A DNA stretch of 64,000 bases from Taxillus chinensis (Eukaryota; Streptophyta; Magnoliopsida; Santalales; Loranthaceae). The position numbers were made by a program, and so were the translations under genes. Below the pieces are notes generated by a model. That model was not told the DNA's origin. It did not search any database and saw nothing but the letters and a program-made list of their open reading frames with translations. Positions 22,984 to 35,504 of the stretch are shown one piece after another (the first letter of the stretch is position 1; every line of letters begins with the position of its first letter). Location: contig CM042090.1 of the NCBI GenBank assembly GCA_023512835.1, positions 6,293,826 through 6,357,825 of the forward strand, written 5' to 3'.

Positions 22984-23489
22984 GTATACAGAAAGGAGAG
23001 TGAATCTGTATACTTAAAATTATTTCCTTTTAGTTTTAAGAGTAGTGCAATACTCATAGGTATTCTACAGATGTAGTTGGTGTTTAGGGTGGTATATTAG
23101 TGTCTCGTGCAATATCAGTTAACAACAGGTATGTATGAGAAGTAAAAGACAGAAACACACGAATTACGTGATTCGATTAAAGTGATTTACTCCACGGTGG
23201 TGATGGTGAGCCTACACCGAATTTAATCCACTATATACTTTCAGTACAGAAGGGTCTAGCCCTTATTATAACAGGATTAACTCTCTCTCTCTTCTTTTAA
23301 ATGCAAATACAAAGCAGTATTACTACAGTACTCACTCACTGTAAAGAACTGTCTAACGTAATCTGCTCCTGCGTATTCAATTGTTTGCACTGCTTAACCT
23401 TTAACTTCTCCTTTGCCGAACTTACACACTGTTCGTCGAATGTATGAGAGAGAAGAACAGATTAACTCACTGTTATCTTGCTTTCAATC

Positions 23490-23539
<50 letters not shown>

Positions 23540-26293
23540 TGTATCCTGAACGAACTACTATACATCTCTCTTCTATCGCTACAGATACATTTCTTGTGTT
23601 TTGCAATATTCTGACGCACTCTTTAAAGTAAGGCATATCCCTTGCTTTTATAGGTCGGCCTTAGTAAGAAACCTTTCTGCTAAGGTTAAGCATGTTTTAC
23701 CTTTTTATCTTCACCGTTAAAACATGTTACGCTAGCCTCGAATGACGTCCACGTGTTTCCTAGCACTTAACATGCTCAGAGATGTCGTCTGAGTGATAAC
23801 TTACTTAAATGCGGTCTTCAGTGCGTTTTGCATCTTCGACTAGCCACAGCCTCGTAGATATATGTGTCTCGTAGCTTCACTGTTACTTCAACTACCTCCG
23901 AGTCTTTATCTACGAATCTTTGAGTCTGAGTCTTCGAACCTTGAGAATTAATCTTCCAATTCTTCTGCTCTCTGGCTTCGAAGCTAGGTTAGAACCGGTG
24001 CTCAACTAACATCTCACTCTATGAGCCTTTGAACTCTACGAGTCTCCAATTTTGCGTCAATTACAACTGCACTCTTCCTTGGCAAATCATCTGTTTACCT
24101 CAATAAGTCTACTAATCTTTGACCCTACGAGCTTTGACCTGCGAACTTCGACTCTACAACACTGCTACTTGATATTGGATGGGTCTTTGAGCCTGCAAGT
24201 CTTTAAGTCTCCGAAACACTGCTCTATACCTGCGGTCTTTGAATCTTCGACCCTATGGATCTACGAGTCTGCGACCTTGTGTACCTTCAATGGTACTTCG
24301 AGCCTACTGGCCTGATGATCTTCGACCTAACACCTTTGAGTCATCTGATCTTCGACCCAATAATCTACGAGTCTTCGACCTAGATCTTTGACATTGGTAA
24401 GTACATAGTTAGACTCTGATCGAGGATTTGCAAGTGTACAAATCGTGATAAGTAATAAAGTGGATTTTTAAGTCTGGATTATTGTACCCGAGGGAAGGAT
24501 GTAGAATTTGGAAATTTAACTAGCTTATAAAGGGATTTTGGTTAAAAGCAATGTAAAAACAGAACTGAATTTAAATAATTTGATTTTTGAAAATATGTGA
24601 GAAATGGAAATGTTGATTTGAGTAAAGAAAAGTTCAATTGATAAAGGTGATTAGAGTTAAGACTTCATTTGATGTATTTTTTTTTTCAAGATTATGTTTT
24701 ATTTCAATCTAATTCTTTCCTTGTAACAATATTTAATACCCAACCTCTAATGCATGAATTAGCCTTTTCCAAGTGCAGTAATTCTGTGTACACCCTAGCA
24801 TGGGGGACGGGTGACCCTTTAAGAATTGAGTTGTTTAGTTTAGAGCAAGCATCGCACCCACTCTTAACTTGGTATCCTAGTATTACACTCGCTGCCGCAT
24901 GTCATGTAATCCCTAATTTGAATATCCTGATTTTTCCAATACTTATGCTTTATTTTCCAATCCTTCACATAAATACCTAATATGATAAAATGAAATGGCC
25001 AGAATCCATTTTATATTTTAACCCAAGATACTCAATAAATACTCACAAGGTGAAAGAGATTAAACTAAAACATTGCAATTTAATTTACTACATCAAACTC
25101 CATCCTAACCCCAATCAGGGGTTTTTAGGCTTCCATAGTTAAATTGAAAACAACAAAATTACAGGACATGGATTAGAAAAACCAAAAAGGATAGCTTGCC
25201 TATTTAGAACAAGAATTCCAAGGTTGATCTTCTTTTCCCAACAGGTTGCCTTCAAGCTCCAAGAGATGCCCCAAACCTTCTTCTTTCTCTCTTTCTCTCT
25301 CTACTCTAGGTGAGGAATGGAATGGAAGAGAATTGTTGAATATTGGATGATGAGTTGATGGATTATGATATGATGGAGCAACCCCCCTTTTATAGCCTCT
25401 CAGGAGGAATTTGAATTTTTGAATTTTGAATCCCCAATTATTTTTCATAATTTCTCTAAATAATTAACCCATATTTAATCTTATGTAACTCCCACTATTT
25501 GAATTTGAAAAAGGGATTAAATATTAACCTTCAAAGCTCTCTTAATCCCCATAAAACCTTTGTCCAAATGCAGAGCACCAATTTTGAATTTGAATTTCTT
25601 CAATTAATTTCCCTTTGACTTGAGTGTTTGGTGCTTGTCCTTCGTTCAAATGACTTCGGCCAGAAGGGAATAAGTGAGCTGCAAAAATAAGGGTTCCATC
25701 GCCGAATTCTTCCATCGCCGAATAAGTGAGCTGCAAAAATTAATTTCCCTTTGGGCTTTGGTCGGGTGAAGAAGGCTTCACCCGACCTTCACCCGACCAC
25801 CATGTACTGTCCTCAAATCTCACCCGACTAGAAGGAAGTTCTGTTCCATGATGTTGGGAGAGTCTGAATATGCAAAATAAGCTAAACCCGACCTGGTCGG
25901 GTGAAAGACCTTCACCCGACCTTCACCCGACCAAGGTGAAATTTGGTTGTCGTGATCTTTAGGTCCTTGGGATTCTTTCTTCCTTCTGTGAATGTGGTGA
26001 ATGCTTTCTTGATTTTTGGATTCGTATCAAAATATAGCAAAAATACCACAAAAACTACAAGAAATCCTCTTTTCCGGGTTATGCCATAAAAATATGATAA
26101 TGTAGCACAAATAGGCAATAAATGAATCAAAAGAGTATAAAAATGTACCCAAAATGGCCCTAAAAAGGGGTATAAATCCCCCCGATCAGACTCCCTCTAC
26201 GAGCTCACTCTAAGAGATCACTCTACGAAGCTATCCAAACCAGTACGGATCTTCGACCCAGCGTCTACCTGCTTCCGCATAATGTTGACAACA
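22984..26293 (-). repeat. LTR family C inserted in the Reina-like element (composite)
   Basis: On the minus strand it begins TGTTGACATTATGCGGAAGC and appears to end TTTCTGTATACA at 22984. Without its own nested insertion (24417-26188) it is about 1.54 kb. It has a CT tract (23493-23536) and a long degenerate minisatellite of 'ctacgagtcttcgacc'-type units (about 23880-24395, resuming at 26194-26265). No matching 5-bp flanks were found, so both ends are provisional. Confidence 0.5.
24417..26188 (-). repeat. Solo LTR, family D (1,772 bp), with perfect TSD GACTC
   Basis: Minus-strand start TGATCGGGGGGATTTATACC, end CTCGATCA. GACTC flanks both sides (24412-24416 and 26189-26193). A TATA-like TATAAAAGG on the minus strand lies near 25388. 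It contains a short tandem of 'cttcacccgacc' (about 25760-25800, repeated at 25905-25935). No internal coding region. It is nested in the family C LTR and so is younger than it. Confidence 0.85.
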
Positions 26294-26299
26294 ATGACA

Positions 26300-27046
26300 A
26301 CCAATAAGATCATGAGAACAACAGTAATGCTATGAAACATCTTAGATTAATGTAGAAGAAGTTTAACCATCACTATGTCTCCATCCTGAAACTCCATTAG
26401 TCTTTGGTGTTGATCCATCCACTTCTTTATCTTCCATACTGCCTACAACAAGTATTCCTTGGCTATATCCATATATTCATGCCATCCCTTAGAAAACTTG
26501 TATATTGCGAGACTCCTATTATATAGCCTATCGTAAAGGAAGTTGGTCTCAACAGTTGTTATCTTGTGATAAGCTCGAATGGACTTATCACAACTATTTG
26601 TATACTCGCCCTTCAATAAGTTATATAAGAATTGGGCTTTGTCTAACAAATTCGCTCAATTCCGTTGGTTAGAAGTCACATAGTGCTTTAAGTACATCTT
26701 TAATAACCTATTAACATACTCAGTTTAAACTCATAATATGAAACAACTCAGTCCAAAATCTCCCAGTAAATTTTGAATCTCAATCACTTATGGCTAATTT
26801 TGGAATGCTCCAATACTTCACAATTTGCTTGAAAAATAGTTGGGTCATGTTATCCACTATGTGATCCTTTGGAGCTGCAACAAACACATATACTTTGAAA
26901 ACTTATCCATCACCATAATGATCATACCATATCCTTCAAAATTGGGCAAGCAAGTGTTAAATTCGATTGATACACTTTCTTAAGGTCTTATTGTAATAAG
27001 CAAGGGCTCTAACAATCTTAATAGTTTCTGATTTTTAATCTTATCT
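26300..27046 (-). pseudogene. Reina-like Gypsy integrase remnant
   Basis: Minus-strand frames read SVSIEFNTCLPNFEG (first core block), MVMDKFSKYM, KYWSIPKLAISD (second Asp block), then NLLDKAQFLYNLLKGE, KFSKGWHEYMDIAKEYLL and FQDGDMVMVKLL, the order found in Reina-type chromoviruses. Many stops and frameshifts. It continues across the LTR at 27052-28709 into 28715-29110. Confidence 0.75.
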
Positions 27047-27051
27047 AATTA

Positions 27052-28052
27052 TGTCATGCCCTGAATTTTCCAACTCGAGAAAACAGGTTTGTGACTCCCC
27101 GTTTACCCACCCGGTAAATAAGGGGTTGGAATAAATAACACCATATTGAACATCACAAATAAACTTAATGAAGGTTCACAAACCAAATCACCTGTCTTTA
27201 TTACATTTAAATATCTTTTTACATCATTCCTCAAACAGGGTTACATTAGTTCCATCAAAATAATATAATATGAAAAACACAGAATAATGAACTCGGTCTT
27301 CCACCTTAGTGTTCCATCTAACGCATGTAGGTTCCTAAAAAGAAATAACATACAATAGGAGGGGTGAGCTACCACAGCACAGTAGGGATCATATCTCCCC
27401 AATCCATCCCATGCTCCTAGCATCTACATGATGACGTGCATAAGTGTAGTGTCGTGGCAATAGTACATAAACAGGTTATTATCAGAATTTATAATTAAGG
27501 CAACACATAAGTAAACCACATCAACGAACACAACCATAATCACAACTACAGCCACATAGGCTACCACAACCACAACCACATCCACACAGGCCACCATAGT
27601 TCCACAGCCACACAGGCTACCACAGTTCCATATAGCACATTTTCAAGCATAACACAATGATAATATTCACAACACATCAATCAACACATATATTCAATAT
27701 CCAACACATAAGCCATATTTGGTTCAAGTTCACATAATTCATTCCCAACCACAACCCTCCTATAGTTCCCAAGGTTTCCCACTAAACTCTACCACGATAC
27801 TAATATGAACGAACATGACCACACCATGAAACAAACCCTTAAGCCCCACTTACCTTGGACTCATCAACACACACAAGCATAACCCTTCATTGAAGGCCAA
27901 CATTCATATAGGAGATCATACCTATATAAATTTACATATATATAAACATAAATCATCTACAAATCATCTACCTCAAGACCTAACCCTAGAATAGGTTCAA
28001 GAAGCATAGAATCCCTACCTCAAAATCAGGTAAACTTAGACACACCAACGAT

Positions 28053-28104
<52 letters not shown>

Positions 28105-28709
28105 GGCTTTCAAACGAACAAAACCATAAAATCGTAAAACAAAAAATCGTATCGAAAATATGCTACCGCAAAGTCGATGTCGACCAAAAATACTCGGGAT
28201 CGACCACATTGACCCATCTTCACATCGCACAAGGTTGACCTATAGCTGGGTCGACCATGTTGACCTCATGTTGACCACTTTTCCGCGTCAACCAACACAC
28301 ACAGGAAAGCTCTCGAAAAACTACTCGGGTCGACCTCGACCACGTCGACCACACATCGACCCCACGTCAAAATTCACCTCGAATCGACCAAACTCTCTAG
28401 AAACTCCTCTGATCGGCATCGGCCACTTGCCACATCAGGTCGACCACGTCGACCCCTCTCACATCGACCAAGGCTGCATCGACCAGCCTTCACACGAAAA
28501 TCCACCTTAGCTTTTCCAAAATAACTTGGCTTCTGGGGCATTGCCCGAGAATCCCCACAAGGGGCAGTACCTCCTTGCTCACTCACCGGCCAATGAGACC
28601 CTTGTTGAGGCGTTGTGCCCTTGGACTCCCGTTAATCGTCTGGGCAGGAGTCCTTGCCCAAACACACACAAATGACTAACTAATTCAATCCCAAACATGA
28701 GTCATTACA
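27052..28709 (-). repeat. Solo LTR, family A copy 2 (1,658 bp), with perfect TSD AATTA
   Basis: Starts TGTCATGCCC and ends GAGTCATTACA in plus orientation. AATTA lies at 27047-27051 and 28710-28714. It has the family layout: TGTGGCTGTGG-type repeats (27540-27630), CT tract (28053-28101), and TCGA-rich minisatellite (28170-28490). It is the best-preserved family A copy and serves as the reference for the others. It shares the 'gggatcat...ccatgctcctagcatctacatg' segment with the LTRs of 38002-46198. Confidence 0.92.
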
Positions 28710-28714
28710 AATTA

Positions 28715-29110
28715 GCACATTAGACATGTCCACATGCACACCTACATCTTCTCATATGATTGAGGCTAGTAGCAAGTCTTCACTAGTAATGCAAGTGTAT
28801 GAATGACTCTAGGTTGCCCTACCCATTTTGAGTTGTATCATTTCCTTAATATCTCCTTTTTTATATCTTCCTACTTTAGAACATACATTTATTCACCTAT
28901 AGTGTAAATCAATTCTTCCCTTATTTAGAATCATTGCGTTATTCCTATCTTGATGCCCTCCACTTAATGATTTGGGTGGTGAATTGTGCTCTATACCTTT
29001 CTTTATCTTTGACAATAAGGGAAATTGTGGTTGATTGATAATGGCAAGTTTCACATTCTTGCTTAGTGTATTTACCATAATGTTCCTTTTAACGAGCGTG
29101 TAATCTAGAA
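28715..29110 (-). pseudogene. Reina-like Gypsy: RNase H end and integrase zinc-binding remnant
   Basis: Minus-strand readings: MVNTLSKNVKLA (the 'VADALSR' motif that closes RNase H in Gypsy pol), then NSKWVGQPRVIHTLALLVK and C..C pairs corresponding to the HHCC zinc region of integrase. It joins in order with 26300-27046. Reverse transcriptase, protease and gag of this element were not found to the right. Confidence 0.6.
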
Positions 29111-30277
29111 AAAAATCAAACTACGATAGAAATCTTTGTCACCACACTTAATCCAACCATTGATTAGGATGAGCTAGTTCGAAGCCTATTGGTGAGAAAA
29201 AGATACTCACCACTAATCATTTTTAAGACGAGATTGGTCACCCACTATTTCGAGTAAGTTAAAATTTTAGTTTATGTTCCAAAGATGAGTTCAAGAATTG
29301 GTTATGTATGGAGAAGGATTAACACCCCCACGATACCCTAAATCAGTACATATAATAGAAGCAGGAGGTTTTGCATATTTAAACTTGGATTTGCTTAATT
29401 TCACTTGATATGCCTAAGTCTATGTTTTTATATTTTTAATTGAAATGTAGGTTCCATAACAATGGTAATGTACAACTCAATTTTAGAGGGAGTATCCATT
29501 ACAACGAGTTTAGATCCTTTATGACAAGATTTAATTATCCTAAATATTTGAATCTCTAAATATGTAAAATGACATTGTCACATTTAATGTGGGTTTGAGC
29601 GATTAGGATATAAACATTGATTGTTTACTCTTGCGGTCGCCCGGACAAGATGTCGACCTAAAGTTCCTATATTTTTTATTTTTTCTATGTTATATTTATT
29701 CAAGTTAAAATTAAGATGGATTTATTTCTATAGTGTATTACGAGGCAGTCTTAAAACTTGATTTAAGGTGTTTATCGCAGGTTTTATATAGAAAGCTCTA
29801 AGGATTTGCCTAATTAACTATAGGGTGACCCTAAAAATAGTCCAATTAAAGCTCTTTTGTTTTTTATTGTGATTTTAGTTTTTGTTTTGTTTTTTGAACT
29901 TTTTTTTATTTTTAAAAGGTTTTAGGTTTACCAAAATATTAAGGTTTTTTTGGGCTTTTACATTTTTTTAAAGTTTTTTTTTTGAAAAAGAATGTCGAGT
30001 TTTAAGGAAATTATTTTTCAATGGCTTTTCAGCTTTAGAATGTTTTTAAATTAAAAGATTTTGAAAATTTTTAAATTCGGTTTTAAAGATTTTTATGGAT
30101 TTTTAGTTTTTGTGTTTCTTGGGACAAAAGGATTTCTAAAATCTTTAAAGATTTTTTTTCTCCCTATAGTCCCCATTGTTGTGCCTTTTATAGACCCCAA
30201 AAGGAGACAATTGTCCATGTTGGTAATATGCGAGAAAGGCTCGAGGATGTTATTGTTTCGAGGTCTAGGAGTGTAGG
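29111..30277. other. Unassigned sequence, possibly retrotransposon leader
   Basis: The stretch at about 29190-29345 ('actaatcatttttaagacg', 'gattggtcaccca', 'ggattaacacccccacga') recalls the conserved leader of Tat/Ogre-type Gypsy elements. This is a weak, memory-based match. The remainder (29,860-30,250) is T-rich low-complexity sequence with no gene. Confidence 0.3.
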
Positions 30278-32545
30278 TGTCACGTCCCAATTCCAAAAGA
30301 TCTGAAACTAAGAATACGATTACCCCATCCCCACATCCAATGGGTCGGGGTGGGAGACAAGCACCAATAAACACTTGCCATAGGTGTTGTCATAAGTTAC
30401 CTTGTACAATCATTTCATGTGTATCCCTGTAGACTCCCAATGACAAGTACACAACAATAAATGTCTCTGAATTCAAACATGTCATAAACAAATAAATGAT
30501 ATCTCATACAAGGTTTACAGACCTATGTCTGAAAAATAAACTAAAATCAACACCAAACAAAACAGAAACTAGGTCTTCCCATGAAAACATAAATTGCAAA
30601 TACCTTCTAGCTTCTTTCAGTTAATCCCAATCAATACCTGTAAAACAGTTCACTAGCGTAAGGGTGAGCATAATTACCCAATAAGTGAATCACACTCCAC
30701 ACCAACCCCCCAACCCAACCATGTCTAGAATACTACATGATCAGTGTGTATGTGTGATATGTGTAGTGTCACAAGACCACACAACTCATAATTATCAATA
30801 TAGCAATATAATATTCAAATAATATAAATATAATCAAACATTAAGGCAGCTATCGGGTCATAGGGTACCTAGGGCCATAGTTCAATAGTGGATAGCGACT
30901 ACTAGTCTTAACTGGTATCGCCTTCAGGCATTGTTTGCCTTTGAATACTGTGGTGCCGAAAACCACAGACAAGGCTTACGGCTCCCAAAGCCCATAGCCA
31001 AACACGGTCTAGCCTCAGCTAGTATTCCTAGTGGCACAAGATGCCATGACAGATCAACAAGTCACAACAGTCACTAATTACAATTTAACGAAATCAAAGC
31101 TACGATAGCAGTCCAAGCAAGTTCTATCTATCAGTTCATTACCAAGTCATCAAATATCATCAGAGGTAGCCTAGAGCCCACAAATCAACCTAAGGAAAGC
31201 ATCCTAAAGGTCTCATAAACAATAACACTAAAATAGAATGAATAACAATATAAAAGAGGTATAATATAATTGGTTGGCTGCAGTGGGCCCTAGACCTACT
31301 GCGGCTGGTCCTCACTACACAATCGGCTGCAACGCGAATATACCAGTCACGGCCGATTTCATCATATGCCAAAATTGCTCTCTGTAAGTCGCAGCAGACT
31401 ATAAAGCCAATTGTGGCTAACCCACTCAACTTCACCACATTGCTCCCGTCAGCTGCATGTCACACATAGAGAATTCTGTAGCCTCTGATGTTTGTACAAC
31501 TCCTAATGAGAGCTAACTAAGTTAGCGTCATCATCTAATGTGTATCATTATGTATGTGTCGTGATGGCAGAGACGAAAAGGTGCTAAGATCTATATGTAG
31601 AGCAAGGCTCTATATGATAGTTTCAATACTATAAAGCTTTCATTCAATTAATACAAAGAGAACGTATTTCTCACATTGCTTCTACGTGTGTGTTTCCCAT
31701 TGTTTGTGTGATTGCTCAACAAGTTCCAAGATCGTAGGCAAACAATCCGAATAGTGGATGACTAAACTTATCGATCAGAGATACAAGGAAAGCTAGGTGT
31801 TGTGCGGGTTGAATTTTCACCCCGTGACACACGCCAGAACGAAGCCCATCGCGGCCAGACGTCGACTAATTTCCAACCTTCGCATCGACAACTTGCCTCT
31901 CAACCTGCAATGCAGCCTTAAGAGTCCCAGCTCTCAAGATTTAACTCTTATGTTCTAGAACAACCCACTAAACCTTATGTGGACATATTATACTTGTTTT
32001 TGAAAGGAGAACAATTAAACACCAAGCATAACTCAAATTTTAAACCTAAATACTGTTTTCCCATAACCTATCTAAGTTTCATGCATCCAATATTGTTTTC
32101 TAGTTCTAATTAATAAATATAAGATGAGGAGAGATAGAACCACCTACCTTTGCCTTTCGGAGAGATTAAACCTGCAAGAACGGTCTAAAATCAGCAAGGA
32201 ACGGTGAAGAACGCAAAGAAAACCAAGACTCTTCCCCGACGATTAGGGTTTCGCCCAGAAAGAGTTATAACAAAAAAAATAAAATTCATAAAACCTATTT
32301 TATAATTAAAATTCTTCCTCCCCTCTCCATGTTTCCAAAAACCCCTATATTATTTTCTCTTTCAATAATTAACCCTTAATTTAACTCTCCAAAATTACTA
32401 AATAACCCCTGAAGGCTTCTGGACCTCAAATTAGGCCCAAATATAATTAATACGATCATATTAATGGCCACATTCCCAAAATAACATTCTTAACATCAAA
32501 TATAGATTATAATTAGTTATGCTAACACATATACGGATCTTTACA
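30278..32545 (-). repeat. 3' LTR of the old Gypsy element
   Basis: Plus-strand start TGTCACGTCCCAATTCC matches TGTCACATCCCAGTTCC at 47212. The end is set at ...ATCTTTACA because the purine tract typical of a PPT follows directly. It contains a telo-box AAACCCTAA (minus strand, 32243-32251). A segment at 31458-31829 may be a further insertion. Confidence 0.8.
31458..31829. repeat. Possible nested Copia-type solo LTR
   Basis: A 372-bp stretch bounded by TGTCAC and GTGACA with Copia-LTR-like content (a 'ctctatatgatag' TATA-like site, 'cattcaattaatacaaagag', then a leader). No target duplication was found and no second copy is available to confirm the boundaries. Confidence 0.3.
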
Positions 32546-32558
32546 TCCTCCCCACCTT
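32546..32558 (-). other. Polypurine tract of the old Gypsy element
   Basis: AAGGTGGGGAGGA on the minus strand, immediately upstream of the 3' LTR. It would prime plus-strand DNA synthesis. It has the same relative position and composition as the tract at 38925-38940 in the young element. Confidence 0.7.
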
Positions 32559-32844
32559 AGACCCTTTCGTTCTCAAAAAGAAATAACTACAATCCTACTA
32601 AAAGTATCAATGAAAATTTGAACAGTATCACAACCAATGTGATCACACAATGCACATCCAATGTGTCTAACACAATGCACAACAAATGTACCCAACAAGC
32701 AACTAACGTTCATAATCTGTGTCATTACATCAACAAACAAGAATACCAATTCAAAAACGTATCAAAAAATCAATTCCAAAATCAATAAAAATAATGTATG
32801 TCAAACATACCTCAGAGATAACAGGATGGTCCTTACATCCTCCC

Positions 32845-33330
32845 CACCTTAGGATTGTACGTCCTCGAACAGTTTAGGATAAAGAGTACCCATCTGAATC
32901 TCCTTCTCCCAAGTTTGCTCCTTAAGACCTCTATGCCGCCACAACATATGAACTAGCGGAATAGTCTTACCACACAAAACCTACTATCACCGATCGAGAA
33001 TCTCAACAAGTCTGTCAACAACATCACCATCCTCAACCAAATCATTCTCACGCCAATCCAGGATATGACTAGGATTAGGATAGTACTTGCACAACTGCGT
33101 AACTGCGAAACATGAAAAATATCATGGACTTTAGCCAACTTAGGAGCTAAAGCTAGTCGGTAAGCAACTGGACCAATCATCGCCATAATCTCAAAAGACC
33201 CAACAAATTGAGGTGATAGTTTAGACCCACGTCCAAACCTCCTATGTCCATGTCATGACGAAACTAGCACGAACACATGATTGCCCACAACGAACTACAA
33301 TAGTCGACACCGCTGATCAGCATATGAATT
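32845..33330 (-). pseudogene. Old Gypsy: integrase C-terminal and chromodomain-like tail
   Basis: Minus-strand readings [20 protein letters not shown] then HVSQLR, and in another frame IPLVHMLWRHRGLKEQTWEK followed by YPKLFED. The latter is the chromodomain-type tail that also ends the young element (39170). Frameshifts separate the two parts. Confidence 0.75.
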
Positions 33331-33460
33331 CTGTCAACTCTAAGCTGTTAAAAATCTATTGTCGAATTAACTGTACCACCACAATAGCTTCCTATAACAT
33401 ATCAGGACCAAGAGCTACAGCTTCCCCTGACTAAGCCCAACATAGTGGAGATCTATAAGG

Positions 33461-34345
33461 TCATCCATACAACTCATATGGAGCCATCCCAATAGTAACC
33501 TGATAACTATTATTATAGGAAAACTCCACCAACAGAAAATTAGTCTCCCATGAACCACCAAAATCAAGCACACAAGCACGCAACATATCTTCTAGAGCTT
33601 GGATAGTCCGCTCTGATTGCCCATCAGTTTGGGGATGATAGGCTGCACTCAAATTTACACAAGTACCCAAGGCTCGTTGTAACTAGGGGTGGGCAACGGA
33701 TACCCACATCCGCTAATTTTAATAATATTTATTTATATTTTCATAATATTTTAAATATTATTATTTAATTATTGTTTATAATTTAATTTACCGCCTAAGC
33801 AAGGATCGGAGGCGGTAATAGGTTGATTCCGCCTTCGATAGGATCCAAATAACTCCAATCAACGGCTTCGTAGAGCCTCTAAAAGGCAAAATTGTCTTAA
33901 GAGAGCGATCAATAAAAGCCGGTAGTGGGGAGCGGGCGAATGAAGCCTCCTCCCGCTTACCCTACCATAAGACAGGGTACCCCGCCCCGCCTAGTGCCTA
34001 CACATGGGGCGGGGTATGGTTTTAAAATTTATTACCCGCCTAGACGGGGCGGGGTATGGTAATAGGTAGACCCTCCCCCCGCTATGGCGGGTAGCACACT
34101 GAGTTGTAACTGCCTCCAAAACTGAGATGTAAAACAAGGATCTTGATCTAATATAATCAATAAGGGAACTCCATGCATCCAAACCACAATGTTTACATAA
34201 AGTTTCCCCAAAGTCCGAATAGGATCTATCTCATGAGTAGGAATAAAATGAGCAAATTTCATCAAATAATGAACAATAACCTAGATCGTATTATGACCTT
34301 TAGAACGAGGTAAACTAATATCAAAATCTATGGTCACTTCATCCT
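33461..34345 (-). pseudogene. Old Gypsy integrase core, split by a MITE
   Basis: Before the MITE (reading direction): FAHFIPTHEIDPIRTLGKLY and WMHGVPLLIILDQDPCFTSQ with the second catalytic Asp. After it: AAYHPQTDGQSERTIQALED with the catalytic Glu, then MLRACVLDFGGSWETNFLLV. The frame is interrupted by the 419-bp MITE at 33684-34102 between the second Asp and the Glu. Confidence 0.85.
33684..34102. mobile_element. hAT-like MITE (419 bp) with perfect TSD GTTGTAAC
   Basis: GTTGTAAC lies on both sides (33676-33683 and 34103-34110). The left end TAGGGGTGGGCAACGG and the inward right end TCAGTGTGCTACCCGCC are imperfect inverted repeats. The body is rich in 'ggcggggtatggt' motifs. It disrupts the old integrase and postdates it. 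Confidence 0.88.
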
Positions 34346-34928
34346 ACTTCCATTCCAGAACAGGTAAAGGATGCTACTCGCTGGCTAATCTCAAATGTTC
34401 GCTTTTGACTTGTTGACAAATCAAACACTGCCCCACAAACTCAACAATCACCTTTTTCATGCCCGACCACCAAAATTGCCTCTGTATAACATAATACATC
34501 TTTGTTCCTCTGGGATGAACAACTAACCTCAAATGGTGAAATTCACTCAATACCTCCCCCTGAAGAGGTTGCAGTACAATCAATCGTCCTCAAAACCATA
34601 AAAGAATATTAGAATCCTCAGTCCAATCGGAAAATAACTCTCCCTTTTGAATCTTATTTCAGAGGACTTCACAATCGACATCACCTAGCTGAGCATCAAT
34701 AATCCGATGATTTAACTCAGGAATTGCCACAACAGCACTGAGAGTACCATACTCATCGTCATCCATTAGATGCAATCTCAAGTTAGCCAACTGTCCCATC
34801 ATTTCCCATTCCTTGAGAGTACAATGTGTGACAATAGCGCTACTTTTCCTACTCAAATCATTGGCCACTTTATTACCCTTCCTAGGCACATACAACAAAT
34901 CAAAATGGAATTGTTGCACGTACTCCAC
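34346..34928 (-). pseudogene. Old Gypsy: end of RNase H and integrase zinc region
   Basis: Reading direction: FDLLYVPRKGNKVANDLSRK (the RNase H/connection end), then a linker with LGDVDCEVL, then the zinc-binding HHCC of integrase: FHHLRLVVHPRGTKMYYVIQ and CLICQQVKSEH. A frame break lies between 34583 and 34659. Confidence 0.85.
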
Positions 34929-35504
34929 CCATCATTGTTGTCTCAAGTTGAGGTCCTATTGAGAGAAAATATATTGGAGACTCTTATGGTCTATATATAC
35001 CACAAATTTCTCTCCCAACAATAATGCCACCAGCTCTTCAGGGCAAATTAAGATCACTATAGCTAGCTCCAAATTATATGTAGGATAGTTTTACTCATGA
35101 AGTCTCAACTGCCTAGACCCATAAGCAATCACTTGCCCTTCCTGCATGAGAACACATTCCAACCTAACTCTTGAAGCATCACAATAAACTTTATAGGGAA
35201 CATCCTCTTGAGGGAGAATAAGAATAGGGGCTAAAGTCAATAAATCCTTTAACTTAACAATTGTCTGCTCACATGCATCAGACCACTCAAAATGGACGCC
35301 TTTCTTAGTTAAATTTGTCATAGGGGCAGCCAAACAAGAGAAGTCCTTCACAAACTGTTTGTAGTATCCTGCCAAGCCAAGAAAACTCTGAATCTTAAAC
35401 ACACTACTTGGCCTTTTCCATGATTTCACTGCTTCCACCTTTTTAGGGTCCATTGTGATACCCATAGAAGATACCACATGCCCCCAAAAACTTCACCTCT
35501 TAGA
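34929..35504 (-). pseudogene. Old Gypsy: RT thumb and RNase H
   Basis: The open stretch 35091-35477 reads KVEAVKSWKRPSSVFKIQSF, GLAGYYKQFVKDFSCLAAP and [18 protein letters not shown], the last being the first catalytic region of RNase H (CDAS). The remainder down to 34929 is frame-shifted. It is separated from the RT palm by the hAT element that begins at 35505. Confidence 0.85.

Noticed and set aside
23880..24400. Regularly spaced repeats considered as a CRISPR-like array
   Set aside because: Units are short, variable and contiguous without constant repeat and unique spacers; this is a degenerate minisatellite in a plant LTR.
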